A DNA stretch of 43,958 nt, from NCBI GenBank assembly GCA_903873485.1, contig CAIQOO010000207.1, positions 1 through 43,958 on the forward strand. The letters run 5' to 3'. This DNA is from an uncultured beta proteobacterium (GTDB taxonomy: Bacteria > Pseudomonadota > Gammaproteobacteria > Burkholderiales > Burkholderiaceae_C). Of the stretch, positions 20,119 to 28,329 are shown one piece after another. Under the pieces are notes generated by a model. It had not been told where the DNA came from. It worked only from the letters and a program-made list of their open reading frames with translations, and ran no database searches. The position numbers and the translations under genes are program-made. The first letter of the stretch is position 1, and each line of letters opens with the position of its first letter.

Positions 20119-20713
20119 ACCACGCCAATGCGACATGATCTTGATGGATGCTTCGCCATTGATCTATTTGGCCAAGGCAAGCTGCCTTGGATTGCTGCTT
20201 CAATTTGCGAAATGCGTTTATGTCGCTGATGAAGTCTATTTCGAGTGTGCCGGAAGATGGTTCGCGCCCTATTCGGGGTATGGTGAACCGCCGCCAGATG
20301 CCATTGAGATTGCCGGGTTCGTTCAAGCCAACCAGGACAGGATGGTGCTCAAGGACACCCAACTGGGTGTTGTTCTCAAGCAGCGCCGACTCGCTGGCGA
20401 AAAAGTGGAAATTCAAAATGCCGGGGAAATGGCTGCGGGCAGCCTTTTTGACCGTCGCCGGGAGATAACCGGAGGACGCTCACCGGTGTTGGTGATTTTC
20501 GAGGACACCGAAGTTCCTTGGCGGCTGGCCAATAAAGACGTTCACCTGATGTCCACCTTTGCGCTCTTGGTGGCGATGGAGAAGGCGGGCTATCTGAAGA
20601 GTGCGCAATCTGCCTTCGATGCCATTTCTGCTGGATCAAGACCTTGCCGCGTGGCCGTCGATGAATCGGTTTTCGGCGATACAACGTACAGCCAATTGCT
20701 GGTACCAAGGTGA
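20111..20713 (+). CDS. PIN-domain toxin (putative endoribonuclease)
   Basis: The 200-aa product is counted from a GTG at 20111 that overlaps the antitoxin stop by 8 bp; an ATG at 20135 (MILMDASPLIYLAKA) is the alternative start. The first catalytic Asp of the PIN fold lies in LMDASPLIYLAKA. A second acidic site is in NAGEMAAGSLF, and the C-terminal TFALLVAMEKAGYLKSA helix is typical of PIN toxins. Such proteins are Mg-dependent RNases neutralised by the cognate antitoxin. A central insertion (WFAPYSGYGEPPPDAIEI) makes it longer than the usual 130-160 aa. The RNA target is unknown. Confidence 0.72.
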   Translation: MAEPRQCDMILMDASPLIYLAKASCLGLLLQFAKCVYVADEVYFECAGRWFAPYSGYGEPPPDAIEIAGFVQANQDRMVLKDTQLGVVLKQRRLAGEKVEIQNAGEMAAGSLFDRRREITGGRSPVLVIFEDTEVPWRLANKDVHLMSTFALLVAMEKAGYLKSAQSAFDAISAGSRPCRVAVDESVFGDTTYSQLLVPR

Positions 20714-20797
20714 TGTCCAGTTTGCTGGACGGTTTGGCCGCTGTTTTGCCGGGTGCGGCAGCCGGCGCCGGTCGATAGTGGGGATAATCCGGCCCAC

Positions 20798-22810
20798 ATG
20801 GCACTCATCACCTTACTTGACGCCCAGCTTGCTTATGGGCATGTCCCGCTGCTCGACCACGCTGATTTTTCGCTTGAAACCCAGGAACGGGTCGGCCTGA
20901 TTGGCCGCAACGGTGCGGGCAAGTCGAGCCTGCTCAAAATTCTGGGTGGACTCGACAAACCCGACGACGGCACGCTGCAAGTGCAAGGCGGCACCCGCAT
21001 TGCCTACGTCGCACAAGAGCCGCAGCTCGACGCGGATGCTACGGTGTTTGTAGCTGTCAGCGCAGGTGTGGCAAGGGCTAGAGCACTAATTGATGAATAT
21101 TCCCAGGGCCACGGCGACCTCGATGCCATGCAAAGCGAGATCGAGGCGCTGGACGGCTGGAACTGGGAGCAGCGCGTCACCGAGACGCTGCACCGCCTGC
21201 ACCTCGACCCCGATGCGGTGCTGGCCACCCTGTCGGGCGGCACCAAAAAGCGGGTGGCGCTGGCGCAGGCGCTGGTGACGCAACCCGACGTGTTGCTGCT
21301 TGACGAACCAACCAACCACCTCGACCTCGACAGCATCGAATGGCTGGAGGGTCTGCTTGTCGATTTCAGGGGCAGCATGATCACCATCACCCACGACCGC
21401 TCTTTTCTCGACAACGTGGCAACCCGCATCGCCGAGCTGGATCGCGGCCGGCTGCTGAGCTACCCCGGCAACTTTGCCGCCTATGTGCTGCAAAAAGAAC
21501 AGCAACTGACCCAGGAAGCGGTGATCAACGCGCGCGCCGACAAGCTGCTGGCAGCCGAAGAAGTGTGGATTCGCAAGGGCGTGGAGGCCCGGCGCACCCG
21601 CGCGCAAGGCCGCATCACCCGCTTGCAGGTGCTGCGCGCCAACCGGCAAGCGCGCCGTGACGTGATTGGCAGCGTCAACATGGATGTCGCCAGCGGCAGC
21701 AGCAGTGGCAAACTGGTGGCTGAACTCACCCATGTGTCAAAAAGTTTCGCCCCTTCAACCGGCTCAGGACAGGCTCGCAAAATTGTCGATGACTTTTCTG
21801 CCACCATTTTGCGCGGCGACAAAATTGGCCTGCTCGGGCCAAACGGGGCCGGCAAGACCACCCTGCTCAAGCTGATTCTGGGCGAACTCCAGGCCGATCC
21901 GGCACCCATCAACGCGCCCCCGCCCGAACCCGGCCACAGCCCCTGGGGCACGGTGCGCCAGGGCGCCAACATCGAAGTGGCGTACTTTGACCAGATGCGC
22001 AACGCGCTCGACCTTGATGCCACGCTCGAAGACTTCATCAGCCCCGGCAGCGAGTGGATCGAGATTGGCAACCAGAAAAAGCACGTCAAAAGCTACCTGG
22101 GCGACTTTTTGTTTTCACCGGCGCGCGCCAATTCGCCGGTGCGCTCGCTCAGCGGCGGCGAGCGCAACCGGCTGCTGCTGGCGCGGCTGTTTGCCCGGCC
22201 GGCCAATGTGCTGGTGCTCGACGAGCCGACCAACGACCTTGACATTGACACGCTGGAATTGCTCGAAGACCTGTTGCAAAATTTTGACGGCACGGTATTT
22301 CTGGTCAGCCACGACCGCACTTTTCTGGACAACGTGGTCACCAGCACCATCGCTTTTGAGGGCAACGCCAAGTGGCGCGAGTACGAAGGCGGCGTGCAAG
22401 ACTGGCTAACGCAAAGCCGCCGGGCTGGCGAGATTATCAAAAATAATGCCCAAAAAGCCTTGCAGCCCAATAAGGGCGTGCGCGAGCAGCTATCCAAACC
22501 GCAGCAACCCGGCAGCCCGGCCAACACTGCACCGCCCGCCACGGCAACGGTGGCGGTGGCGCCAGCAGCCAAAACCCGCAAGCTCGGTTTCAAGGAGCAG
22601 CGCGAGTTGGACGGCCTGCCCGACCTGATCGCCCGGCTTGAAGCCGAACAGCAGCAGGCAGCCGAACTGCTCGCCGACGGCAGCCTGTATGCCATTGACA
22701 ACGCCCGCGCCCTGAAATTGGCCAGCCGCAGCGCCCAGATCGACGACGAATTGCTGGCGGCGCTGGAGCGCTGGGAACTGCTGGGCAGCGCCGGTTTGCC
22801 AGCAAAATAG
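20798..22810 (+). CDS. uup: ABC-F family ATPase, Uup type
   Basis: This 670-aa cytoplasmic protein has two ABC domains: Walker A GRNGAGKS (36-43) and GPNGAGKT, signatures LSGGTKKRVALAQAL and LSGGERNRLLLARLF, Walker B LLLDEPTNHLD and LVLDEPTNDLD. A C-terminal coiled-coil domain (KLGFKEQRELDGLPDLIARL) identifies Uup, which has been linked to ribosome function and to suppression of transposon excision. The ATG at 20798 starts the conserved MALITLLDAQLAYG. The reading frame contains dispersed repeats near residues 85-100, 319-327 and 549-566, all in frame and at sites that appear length tolerant. Confidence 0.95.
   Translation: MALITLLDAQLAYGHVPLLDHADFSLETQERVGLIGRNGAGKSSLLKILGGLDKPDDGTLQVQGGTRIAYVAQEPQLDADATVFVAVSAGVARARALIDEYSQGHGDLDAMQSEIEALDGWNWEQRVTETLHRLHLDPDAVLATLSGGTKKRVALAQALVTQPDVLLLDEPTNHLDLDSIEWLEGLLVDFRGSMITITHDRSFLDNVATRIAELDRGRLLSYPGNFAAYVLQKEQQLTQEAVINARADKLLAAEEVWIRKGVEARRTRAQGRITRLQVLRANRQARRDVIGSVNMDVASGSSSGKLVAELTHVSKSFAPSTGSGQARKIVDDFSATILRGDKIGLLGPNGAGKTTLLKLILGELQADPAPINAPPPEPGHSPWGTVRQGANIEVAYFDQMRNALDLDATLEDFISPGSEWIEIGNQKKHVKSYLGDFLFSPARANSPVRSLSGGERNRLLLARLFARPANVLVLDEPTNDLDIDTLELLEDLLQNFDGTVFLVSHDRTFLDNVVTSTIAFEGNAKWREYEGGVQDWLTQSRRAGEIIKNNAQKALQPNKGVREQLSKPQQPGSPANTAPPATATVAVAPAAKTRKLGFKEQRELDGLPDLIARLEAEQQQAAELLADGSLYAIDNARALKLASRSAQIDDELLAALERWELLGSAGLPAK
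21050..21100 (+). repeat. Dispersed hairpin repeat, family A, copy 4, inside uup
   Basis: GTAGCTGTCAGCGC, spacer, GGCAAGGGCTAGAG, then CTAATTGATGAATAT. It matches copy 3 over TAGCTGTCAGCGC and CAAGGGC-AGAG. It is translated as VAVSAGVARARALIDEY without breaking the frame. Confidence 0.7.
21751..21776 (+). repeat. REP-like element, family B, inside uup
   Basis: CCCTTCAACCGGCTCAGGAC followed by AGGCTC. This is a variant of the TTCGACAAGCTCAGGACAGG family and is translated PSTGSGQAR in the stretch that joins strands at the start of the second ABC domain. Confidence 0.7.
22441..22495 (-). repeat. Degenerate family A repeat, reverse orientation, inside uup
   Basis: Minus strand: GATAGCTGCTCGCGCACGCC, then CTTATTGGGCTGCAAGGC. 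It retains the ATAGCTG-x-CGCGC and GGGCT-x-AGGC blocks of family A. It encodes part of the linker between the second ABC domain and the coiled coil. Match is weaker than for other copies. Confidence 0.5.
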
Positions 22811-22840
22811 TAGCTGATAGCGCTTGCCTGGCAAGGGCTA
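22808..22840 (+). repeat. Family A repeat, copy 6, left half (interrupted)
   Basis: TAGTAGCTGATAGCGCTTGC, loop, GGCAAGGGCTA. Starts in the uup stop codon. The right half (TAGAGCCTGATTTAACTCAT) resumes at 22970 after the inserted element. Confidence 0.85.
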
Positions 22841-22969
22841 GTAGTTCGTTTCATTAAAAGCACTACCGTTCGCGGTGAGCTTGTCGAACCGCAATTGTCA
22901 GTGCATGCAGGTCTTCGACAAGCTCAGACCGAACGGTTTGATATGAATCGTTTTGTTGAAACGAACTAC
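22841..22969. mobile_element. 129-bp MITE-like element flanked by TA, inserted into a family A repeat
   Basis: Begins GTAGTTCGTTTCA and ends TGAAACGAACTAC, a perfect 13-bp terminal inverted repeat. TA stands on both sides (22839-22840 and 22970-22971), and joining the flanks with a single TA restores the uninterrupted repeat GGGCTAGAGCC. TA duplication and short size fit non-autonomous IS630/Tc1-type elements. It has no coding capacity. Its interior is a pair of inverted family B REP sequences. Confidence 0.8.
22866..22936. repeat. Inverted pair of REP-like sequences, family B
   Basis: Arms at 22866-22890 and 22910-22936 share the core TGAGCTTGTCGAA / TTCGACAAGCTCA and the outer CCGTTCG / CGAACGG. 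Together they can fold into a long hairpin around a 19-nt centre. Confidence 0.85.
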
Positions 22970-22995
22970 TAGAGCCTGATTTAACTCATAATTTT
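22970..22995 (+). repeat. Family A repeat, copy 6, right half
   Basis: TAGAGCCTGATTTAACTCAT completes the repeat that begins at 22808. The remaining 22996-23081 shows nothing recognisable. Confidence 0.8.
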
Positions 22996-23081
22996 TGGGC
23001 TTGTTCGGGTTCTCCAACTCACCCTGCCGCCGTGATTTTTCCTTGGTGGGCCAAGACAGCCTGACCGCAGTCATGGCTTGG

Positions 23082-23930
23082 TCAGGGCACATTCGCCGCG
23101 CTGTAGTTGAATTTGACCTCTTTGGGTTTGATGGTCCGGTCGGTCCAGGCCAGCAAATCGCGCCACATTTTGAGCATTTCGGCATCGGTGGGGGTGCGCA
23201 ACGCGCTGGGCAATTCAACTGTCACCACCGGCATGCGGCGGTGAATGCCGCCGTAATTGCCGAGCGACCCCGGGAAAACACCCACCTGATCCAGGTACAG
23301 GCGCCCCAGATGGGTCGGTGCCATCACCGGGCCATCAAAATCCAGCACGCCGTAGGGGGCATGGATGCTGACAATCACGTCCGGCTTGAAACGGGACATT
23401 TCATTGAACAGGTATTTGGCTTCGGGTTCGCTCAAGGGTGCCCGCCCCGGCCAGCGGCGCGGGTCTTTGGAAGTGCGTTTTTCCCAGTAGATTTTGGTTT
23501 CGCGCAGCCAGTTGGGGGTGGGAAAATTGCGGTTCAGATCGACCCCGCGCGCGTTCATGCGCCAGGGATTGGCACGCAGCAAGCCATCGGGGTTGAGCAC
23601 CGGGATAAAGCGCCAATGGATGCCCTCGGGGTTGAGCTGGGCCAGCCTGAGCCAGTGCAGCGCCAGCGAAGCCGATGACAACTCGTCGCCGTGCATGGCC
23701 GCCACCATCAGCACCCGCACCCGGCTTGGGTCGGGCGCGATGTCGCGCACCAGCAGCGCCCGGCCCTGCACGCTGCGCGCGCCGCTGGGCTTGAGCTGGG
23801 CATCCAGACACAAAGACTGCGACACGTTGGGAAGGGTTTTGTAAAAATCGCTGCAGGCCCGGCCGGGGCTTGCATAAGCTGCCATGGCGAAGGCGGCGAC
23901 CAGTGGCAGTGAATATGCAGACAGAAACAT
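23082..23930 (-). CDS. M14-family zinc carboxypeptidase, exported
   Basis: This 282-aa protein starts at MFLSAYS with a signal peptide of about 21 residues (LPLVAAFAMAAYASPG). Zinc ligands are His80 and Glu83 in AAMHGDELS and His190 in VSIHAPYG. DLNRNFP (131-137) supplies the substrate-binding Asn-Arg pair, and VTVELP contains the likely catalytic Glu. M14 relatives such as MpaA trim murein peptides; the export signal here suggests a periplasmic peptidase acting on wall fragments or peptides. The exact substrate is unproven. It converges on uup. Confidence 0.88.
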   Translation of the reverse strand: MFLSAYSLPLVAAFAMAAYASPGRACSDFYKTLPNVSQSLCLDAQLKPSGARSVQGRALLVRDIAPDPSRVRVLMVAAMHGDELSSASLALHWLRLAQLNPEGIHWRFIPVLNPDGLLRANPWRMNARGVDLNRNFPTPNWLRETKIYWEKRTSKDPRRWPGRAPLSEPEAKYLFNEMSRFKPDVIVSIHAPYGVLDFDGPVMAPTHLGRLYLDQVGVFPGSLGNYGGIHRRMPVVTVELPSALRTPTDAEMLKMWRDLLAWTDRTIKPKEVKFNYSAANVP

Positions 23931-24017
23931 GGGGGTTGATTCTAAAAGCCGCGCGCGCCGGCCTGCTTTGTGCCCCGGTTGGTCAAATCGGCGCAAATAT
24001 CGGGTAAATTCGTGCCA

Positions 24018-24536
24018 ATGTCTCAGTCTCCACCGCGCAAGCGCGCCAAATCCCCCGGTTTTTCCAGCACCGAATTCCGCACCGCCCTAGGCATGTTTGC
24101 CACCGGGGTGACGATTGTCACGGCGCGCACGCCCCAAGGCCAGCTCGTCGGGCTGACCGTCAACTCGTTCAATTCGGTGTCGCTCAAGCCGCCGCTGGTG
24201 TTGTGGAGCCTGTCGCAGGCGGCCAGTTTCATGGATGCCTTTCGGGCCGGCTCGCATTACGCCATCAACATTCTGGCCACCGACCAGCAGGCGCTGGCCT
24301 TGCGTTTTGCCAGCCGGGGTCTGGACCGTTTTGCCGGTGTGGCATTGACTGAAGGTGCCTGCGGTGCGCCGCTGATTGTCGGCAGCGTGGCCAATTTTGA
24401 ATGCTTCAACCGCAGCCGCCATGAAGAAGGTGACCATGTAATTTTTGTCGGCGAGGTCGAGCAATGCAGCCACCGCGCCGGTGCCGCTCCGCTGCTGTTC
24501 CACGGCGGCAAGTTTTACACCGAGCATCCGCTGTGA
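24018..24536 (+). CDS. Flavin reductase-like FMN-binding protein
   Basis: The 172-aa protein begins at MSQSPPRKRAKSPGF, just after which homology starts (STEFRTALGMFATGVTIVTA). GQLVGLTVNSFNSVSLKPPL is the hallmark of the flavin reductase-like domain, and HYAINILATDQQALALRFAS follows as expected. These enzymes use NAD(P)H to reduce FMN or FAD, often for a partner monooxygenase. No monooxygenase is nearby. It ends 13 bp before the EamA transporter, probably the same transcript, and its start is 87 bp from the divergent M14 gene. Confidence 0.9.
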   Translation: MSQSPPRKRAKSPGFSSTEFRTALGMFATGVTIVTARTPQGQLVGLTVNSFNSVSLKPPLVLWSLSQAASFMDAFRAGSHYAINILATDQQALALRFASRGLDRFAGVALTEGACGAPLIVGSVANFECFNRSRHEEGDHVIFVGEVEQCSHRAGAAPLLFHGGKFYTEHPL

Positions 24537-24549
24537 TGTGGAGCCCCTG

Positions 24550-25458
24550 ATGACAAGCTCCGTGTTGCGCCGCTCGCATCTCGATGGCCTGGCGGTCGGC
24601 CTGTTGCTGGCCTGCAGTCTGTTCTGGGGCTTTCAGCAGGTGCTGGTGAAAGCCACCATGGTCGATCTGCCACCAGTGTTTCAGGCCGCCATCCGCTTTG
24701 TGCTGGCCACCCTGCTGCTCGGATTGTGGTGTCGCTGGCGTGGCGTGGCGCTGTTTGGGCGGGACGGCTCGCTCAAGTCTGGCCTGCTGGCGGGCAGCCT
24801 GTTTTCCTTTGAATTTGCCTGTATCTACAGCGGCTTGCAGTTTTCGGCAGCGTCGCGCTTGACCGTGTTTTTGTACACCGCACCCTTTTGGGTGGCGCTG
24901 TTGCTGCCGCTGTGGGTCAAATCCGAGCAGTTGCGCCGGCTGCAGTGGCTGGGTCTGGCGCTGGCTTTTGTGGCAGTGCTGGTGGCACTGCGCGACGGGC
25001 TGGGCCAGGCCGGCCAGCCGCAGCAGTGGCTTGGCGATCTGCTGGCGCTGGCCGCCGGGCTGGCTTGGGCGCTGACCACGGTGACGATTCGCAGCAGCCG
25101 GCTGGCTGACATTGCGCCCGAGAAACTGCTGTTCTACCAGATTGGCATCAGCGCCGTGACCATGCCGGCGCTATCGTGGCTGCTGGGGGAGTCCTGGCAC
25201 TGGCAGTTCAGCCGTTTTGCCATAGGCTCGCTGCTGCTGCAAACCGTGGTCGGTGCATTTGCCAGCTACCTGGCCTGGATGTGGATGCTGGGGCGCTACC
25301 CGGCGACCAAGATCTCGGTGTTTGCCTTTCTGACCCCGGTGTTTGCGCTGCTGTTTGGTGCGCTGTGGCTGGGCGAGCCGGTCACCCCGACCTTGCTGGC
25401 CTGCCTGCTGCTGGTGGCAGCCGGCATTGTGCTGGTCAACCGCAAGCCGGCGTCCTGA
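24550..25458 (+). CDS. EamA/DMT-family transporter
   Basis: A 302-aa inner-membrane protein of about ten transmembrane segments made of two EamA repeats. The first opens with LLLACSLFWGFQQVLVKATM, the second with LLALAAGLAWALTTVTIRSS. It ends in ATKISVFAFLTPVFALLFGA with GEPVTP, the standard EamA signature. Family members export amino acids or other metabolites; the substrate cannot be read. The ATG at 24550 overlaps nothing and lies 13 bp after the flavin reductase stop. Confidence 0.9.
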   Translation: MTSSVLRRSHLDGLAVGLLLACSLFWGFQQVLVKATMVDLPPVFQAAIRFVLATLLLGLWCRWRGVALFGRDGSLKSGLLAGSLFSFEFACIYSGLQFSAASRLTVFLYTAPFWVALLLPLWVKSEQLRRLQWLGLALAFVAVLVALRDGLGQAGQPQQWLGDLLALAAGLAWALTTVTIRSSRLADIAPEKLLFYQIGISAVTMPALSWLLGESWHWQFSRFAIGSLLLQTVVGAFASYLAWMWMLGRYPATKISVFAFLTPVFALLFGALWLGEPVTPTLLACLLLVAAGIVLVNRKPAS

Positions 25459-25574
25459 TGACGGGCAGCCCGACATCGGCTTGCAAAGCGCCAACAGACA
25501 CCCGCAGTGGCCTAAAAAACGCCCTGTTACAGGCGTAAACTTCAGTTCACATCAACCTCAAAATAGAGACCTTC

Positions 25575-27629
25575 ATGAGCCTGAACCTGTCAACAAAAAT
25601 CCGCGCCGTGGCCCTGGTTGGGCATGGCGCAGTGGGTAAAACCACCCTGGTCGAAAGCCTGCTGGCGGCCACTGGCGCCATCAGCAGCCGTGGCGCGGTC
25701 GAAAAGGGCAACACCGTGTGCGACTTTGACCCGGTGGAAAAACAGCTCGGGTTTTCATTGCAATCGTCACTGGTCAGCCTGACCACCGCCGACACGCTGA
25801 TTCACCTGATCGACACCCCCGGCTACCCGGATTTTGCCGGCCAGGCGATTGGTGCCCTGGCAGCGGCTGACACCGCGCTGGTGGTGATCAGCGCGCAAAC
25901 CGGCATCGAACTCACCGCCGAGCGGATGTTTGCGCTGGCCGGCGAGCGCGGCTTGTGCCGCATGATCCTGATCAACAAGATTGATGCCGACAACATAGAC
26001 CTGAGCCGCTTGGTGGACGATATTCGCGAGCGTTTTGGCAAACAATGCCTGCTGCTCGATCTGCCGGCCCGCCACGCCGAAGAGGTGGTCGAGCTGCTTG
26101 GCCACGCCGAGGGCGACAGCGACTTTGCCTCGGTGGCGGCGGCGCACCGCGCCCTGATCGACCAACTGGTGGAAGAAGACGATGATCTGATGGCGCGTTA
26201 CCTCGAAGACGGCACCGATCCCAGCCCGCAAGAGTTGCACACGCCGTTTGTCAAGGCGCTGCGCGCCGGGCATCTGGTGCCGATCTTGTTTGTCTCGGCC
26301 AAGACCGGTGCCGGTGTGCCGCAACTGCTCGATGCGCTGGCCCGGCTGGCACCCAACCCGGCCGAAGGCAATCCGCAACCGTTTTACAAAGGCGAACCCG
26401 GCCAGCAACCAGAACCGTTTGCCGCCCAGCCCGATGATGCGCTGCATGTGCTGGCGCATGTGTTCAAGGTGGTAGTGGACCCATTCATTGGCAAGGTCGG
26501 CGTGTTCCGGGTCCACCAGGGCACCATCCGCCGCGACGCGCAGTTGTTTGCCGGCTCGGCCAAACGGCCCTTCAAGGTAGCGCACCTGTACCGGCTGCAG
26601 GGCAAGGAATATGTTGAAGTGCCAGCGCTGGTGCCCGGCGACATCGGCGCGGTGGCCAAGGTCGATGAGATTGAATTTGACAGCGTGCTGCACGACTCGC
26701 ATGACGAAGACAACATCCACCTCAAACCGCTGGTTTTTCCGCAACCGATGCAGGGGCTGGCGGTGCAGACCAAGCGCAAGGGCGACGAACAGCGGCTGTT
26801 CGAGATTTTGCGCAAACTTGAACTCGAAGACCCCTGCTTCAAGGTAGAGCGCCACCCCGGCACCAACGAGACGGTGATCCGAGGCCTCGGCGACATGCAC
26901 CTGCGCGCCAAGATGCTGCGCATGCAGCAGCAATACAAGCTCGAACTCGACACCAGCGTGCCGCAAATTGCCTACCGTGAAACCATTCTGGGCAAGGCAG
27001 AAGGCCATTGCCGCCACAAAAAGCAAAGCGGCGGCGCCGGCCAGTTTGGCGAGGTGATGCTGCGGGTCGAGCCGCTGGCACGCGGTGCCGGTTTTGAGTT
27101 TGTTGACATCGTCAAGGGCGGCGCCATTCCGGGCGTGTTCATGGCGGCGGTTGAAAAAGGCGTGCTGCAGGCGCTGGCCGAAGGTGCAGTGGCCGGTTTT
27201 CCGGTGCATGACCTGCGGGTGATCGTGCATGACGGCAAAACCCATGCGGTCGATGGCAAGGAAGTCGCCTTTGTGGCGGCTGCCCGCAAGGCCACCTTGC
27301 TGGCGGTGCGCGCCGCCACCCCGATCGTGCTGGAGCCGCTGGTCAACATTGAGGTGGTGGCCCCAGAGGCCGCCATTGGCGACCTGACCGGCGACCTGGC
27401 AGCCAAGCGCGGCCACATCACCGGCACCCAGCCGCGCCCGGCCGGCACGGTCGGCATCAGCGGGCAAATGCCGCTGGCCGAACTCGGCGACTACCAAAGC
27501 CGCCTGAAATCGCTGACCGGGGGCCAAGGCTCGTACAGCCTGGAGTTCTCGCATTACGTGCCGGTCAGCGCCGACACCCAGGCCAAGCTGGCCAGCGTCT
27601 TCAAGCCCGACAACCTGGCTGACGACTGA
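25575..27629 (+). CDS. Elongation factor G-like translational GTPase
   Basis: At 684 aa with EF-G domain order: G1 GHGAVGKTT (16-24), G3 DTPGYPDF, G4 NKID, G5-like SAKTG, then domain II, domain III (FEILRKLELEDPCFKVERHP), domain IV (QSGGAGQFGEVMLRVEPL) and domain V (MPLAELGDYQSRLKSLTGG). It has a shorter G domain and lower similarity than canonical FusA, so it belongs to the EF-G-like paralogue group whose role in translation is unclear. It lies in a plus-strand run ending with hemG, 28 bp downstream. Confidence 0.93.
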   Translation: MSLNLSTKIRAVALVGHGAVGKTTLVESLLAATGAISSRGAVEKGNTVCDFDPVEKQLGFSLQSSLVSLTTADTLIHLIDTPGYPDFAGQAIGALAAADTALVVISAQTGIELTAERMFALAGERGLCRMILINKIDADNIDLSRLVDDIRERFGKQCLLLDLPARHAEEVVELLGHAEGDSDFASVAAAHRALIDQLVEEDDDLMARYLEDGTDPSPQELHTPFVKALRAGHLVPILFVSAKTGAGVPQLLDALARLAPNPAEGNPQPFYKGEPGQQPEPFAAQPDDALHVLAHVFKVVVDPFIGKVGVFRVHQGTIRRDAQLFAGSAKRPFKVAHLYRLQGKEYVEVPALVPGDIGAVAKVDEIEFDSVLHDSHDEDNIHLKPLVFPQPMQGLAVQTKRKGDEQRLFEILRKLELEDPCFKVERHPGTNETVIRGLGDMHLRAKMLRMQQQYKLELDTSVPQIAYRETILGKAEGHCRHKKQSGGAGQFGEVMLRVEPLARGAGFEFVDIVKGGAIPGVFMAAVEKGVLQALAEGAVAGFPVHDLRVIVHDGKTHAVDGKEVAFVAAARKATLLAVRAATPIVLEPLVNIEVVAPEAAIGDLTGDLAAKRGHITGTQPRPAGTVGISGQMPLAELGDYQSRLKSLTGGQGSYSLEFSHYVPVSADTQAKLASVFKPDNLADD

Positions 27630-27657
27630 TCTGCCGGTTGAACCGCCAGACTGCGCC

Positions 27658-28239
27658 ATGGCCCATCACGCCTTGCTGGCCTATTCGACCACCGACGGCC
27701 ATACCCGGCAGATCTGCGAGCGGCTGAAATTCTTCATGACGGCGCTCGGGCAGCAGGTCACGCTGGTGCCGCTCGAACAGGCCAGCGCGCTGAACCTGAA
27801 GCAGTTTGAGCGCATCGTGATTGGCGCCAGCATCCGCTATGGCCACCATCAGCCGCAGGTGGCACAGTTCATTGCCCGGCATCAGGCGCTGCTGGAAGGC
27901 TGTGCCAGCGGGTTTTTCAGCGTCAACATCGTCGCCCGCAAGCCGCATAAAAGCCAGCCCGATAGCAACCCGTATCTGAAGAAGTTTTTGCGCCAGATCA
28001 TCTGGAAGCCGCAACTGCTGGCGGTGTTTGCCGGCAAGCTGAATTACCCGGCCTATGGCTGGCTTGACCGCCAGATGATCCGCTTGATCATGCTGATCAC
28101 CAATGGACCGACCGACCCCACAATGGTGGTTGAGTTCACCGATTGGGCGCAGGTGGAGGCCTTTGCCCACGCGGTGTGTGCCTTGCCAATCGTTGAAGCG
28201 CCCGGATTGGCTGCCGCGGAATCCCCTGGCTTGCCCTGA
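27658..28239 (+). CDS. hemG: Protoporphyrinogen IX dehydrogenase (quinone-dependent, flavodoxin-like)
   Basis: This 193-aa protein catalyses the six-electron oxidation of protoporphyrinogen IX to protoporphyrin IX in haem synthesis, passing electrons to quinone at the inner membrane. The FMN-binding loop is LAYSTTDGHTRQI (residues 7-19). GASIRYGHHQPQV, FFSVNIVARKPHKSQPDSNP (the long insertion loop typical of HemG) and DRQMIRLIMLITNGPTD fit HemG throughout. It starts 28 bp after the EF-G-like gene. The extra C-terminal PGLAAAESPGLP is not part of the family core. Confidence 0.9.
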   Translation: MAHHALLAYSTTDGHTRQICERLKFFMTALGQQVTLVPLEQASALNLKQFERIVIGASIRYGHHQPQVAQFIARHQALLEGCASGFFSVNIVARKPHKSQPDSNPYLKKFLRQIIWKPQLLAVFAGKLNYPAYGWLDRQMIRLIMLITNGPTDPTMVVEFTDWAQVEAFAHAVCALPIVEAPGLAAAESPGLP

Positions 28240-28276
28240 ATCCAGCCTTTTCAGGTACCTCAAATACAATAAAAAC

Positions 28277-28329
28277 AATAGCATGCTGCGCTTATCCAGC
28301 AAGGGCTAGAGGCTAATTTGACGTAAAAA
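28277..28329 (+). repeat. Dispersed hairpin repeat, family A, copy 7 (contains the stop codon of the FIST gene)
   Basis: ATAGCATGCTGCGCTTATCC, then AGCAAGGGCTAGAGGC and TAATTTGACGTAAAA. Sits between the convergent hemG and FIST genes. On the minus strand it encodes the last residues (VFTSN) and the TAG at 28313-28315. Confidence 0.85.

Noticed and set aside
25767-27659. 630-codon minus-strand open frame
   Set aside because: Complete antisense of the EF-G-like gene, whose GTPase motifs are unmistakable; the antisense product has no recognisable domain.
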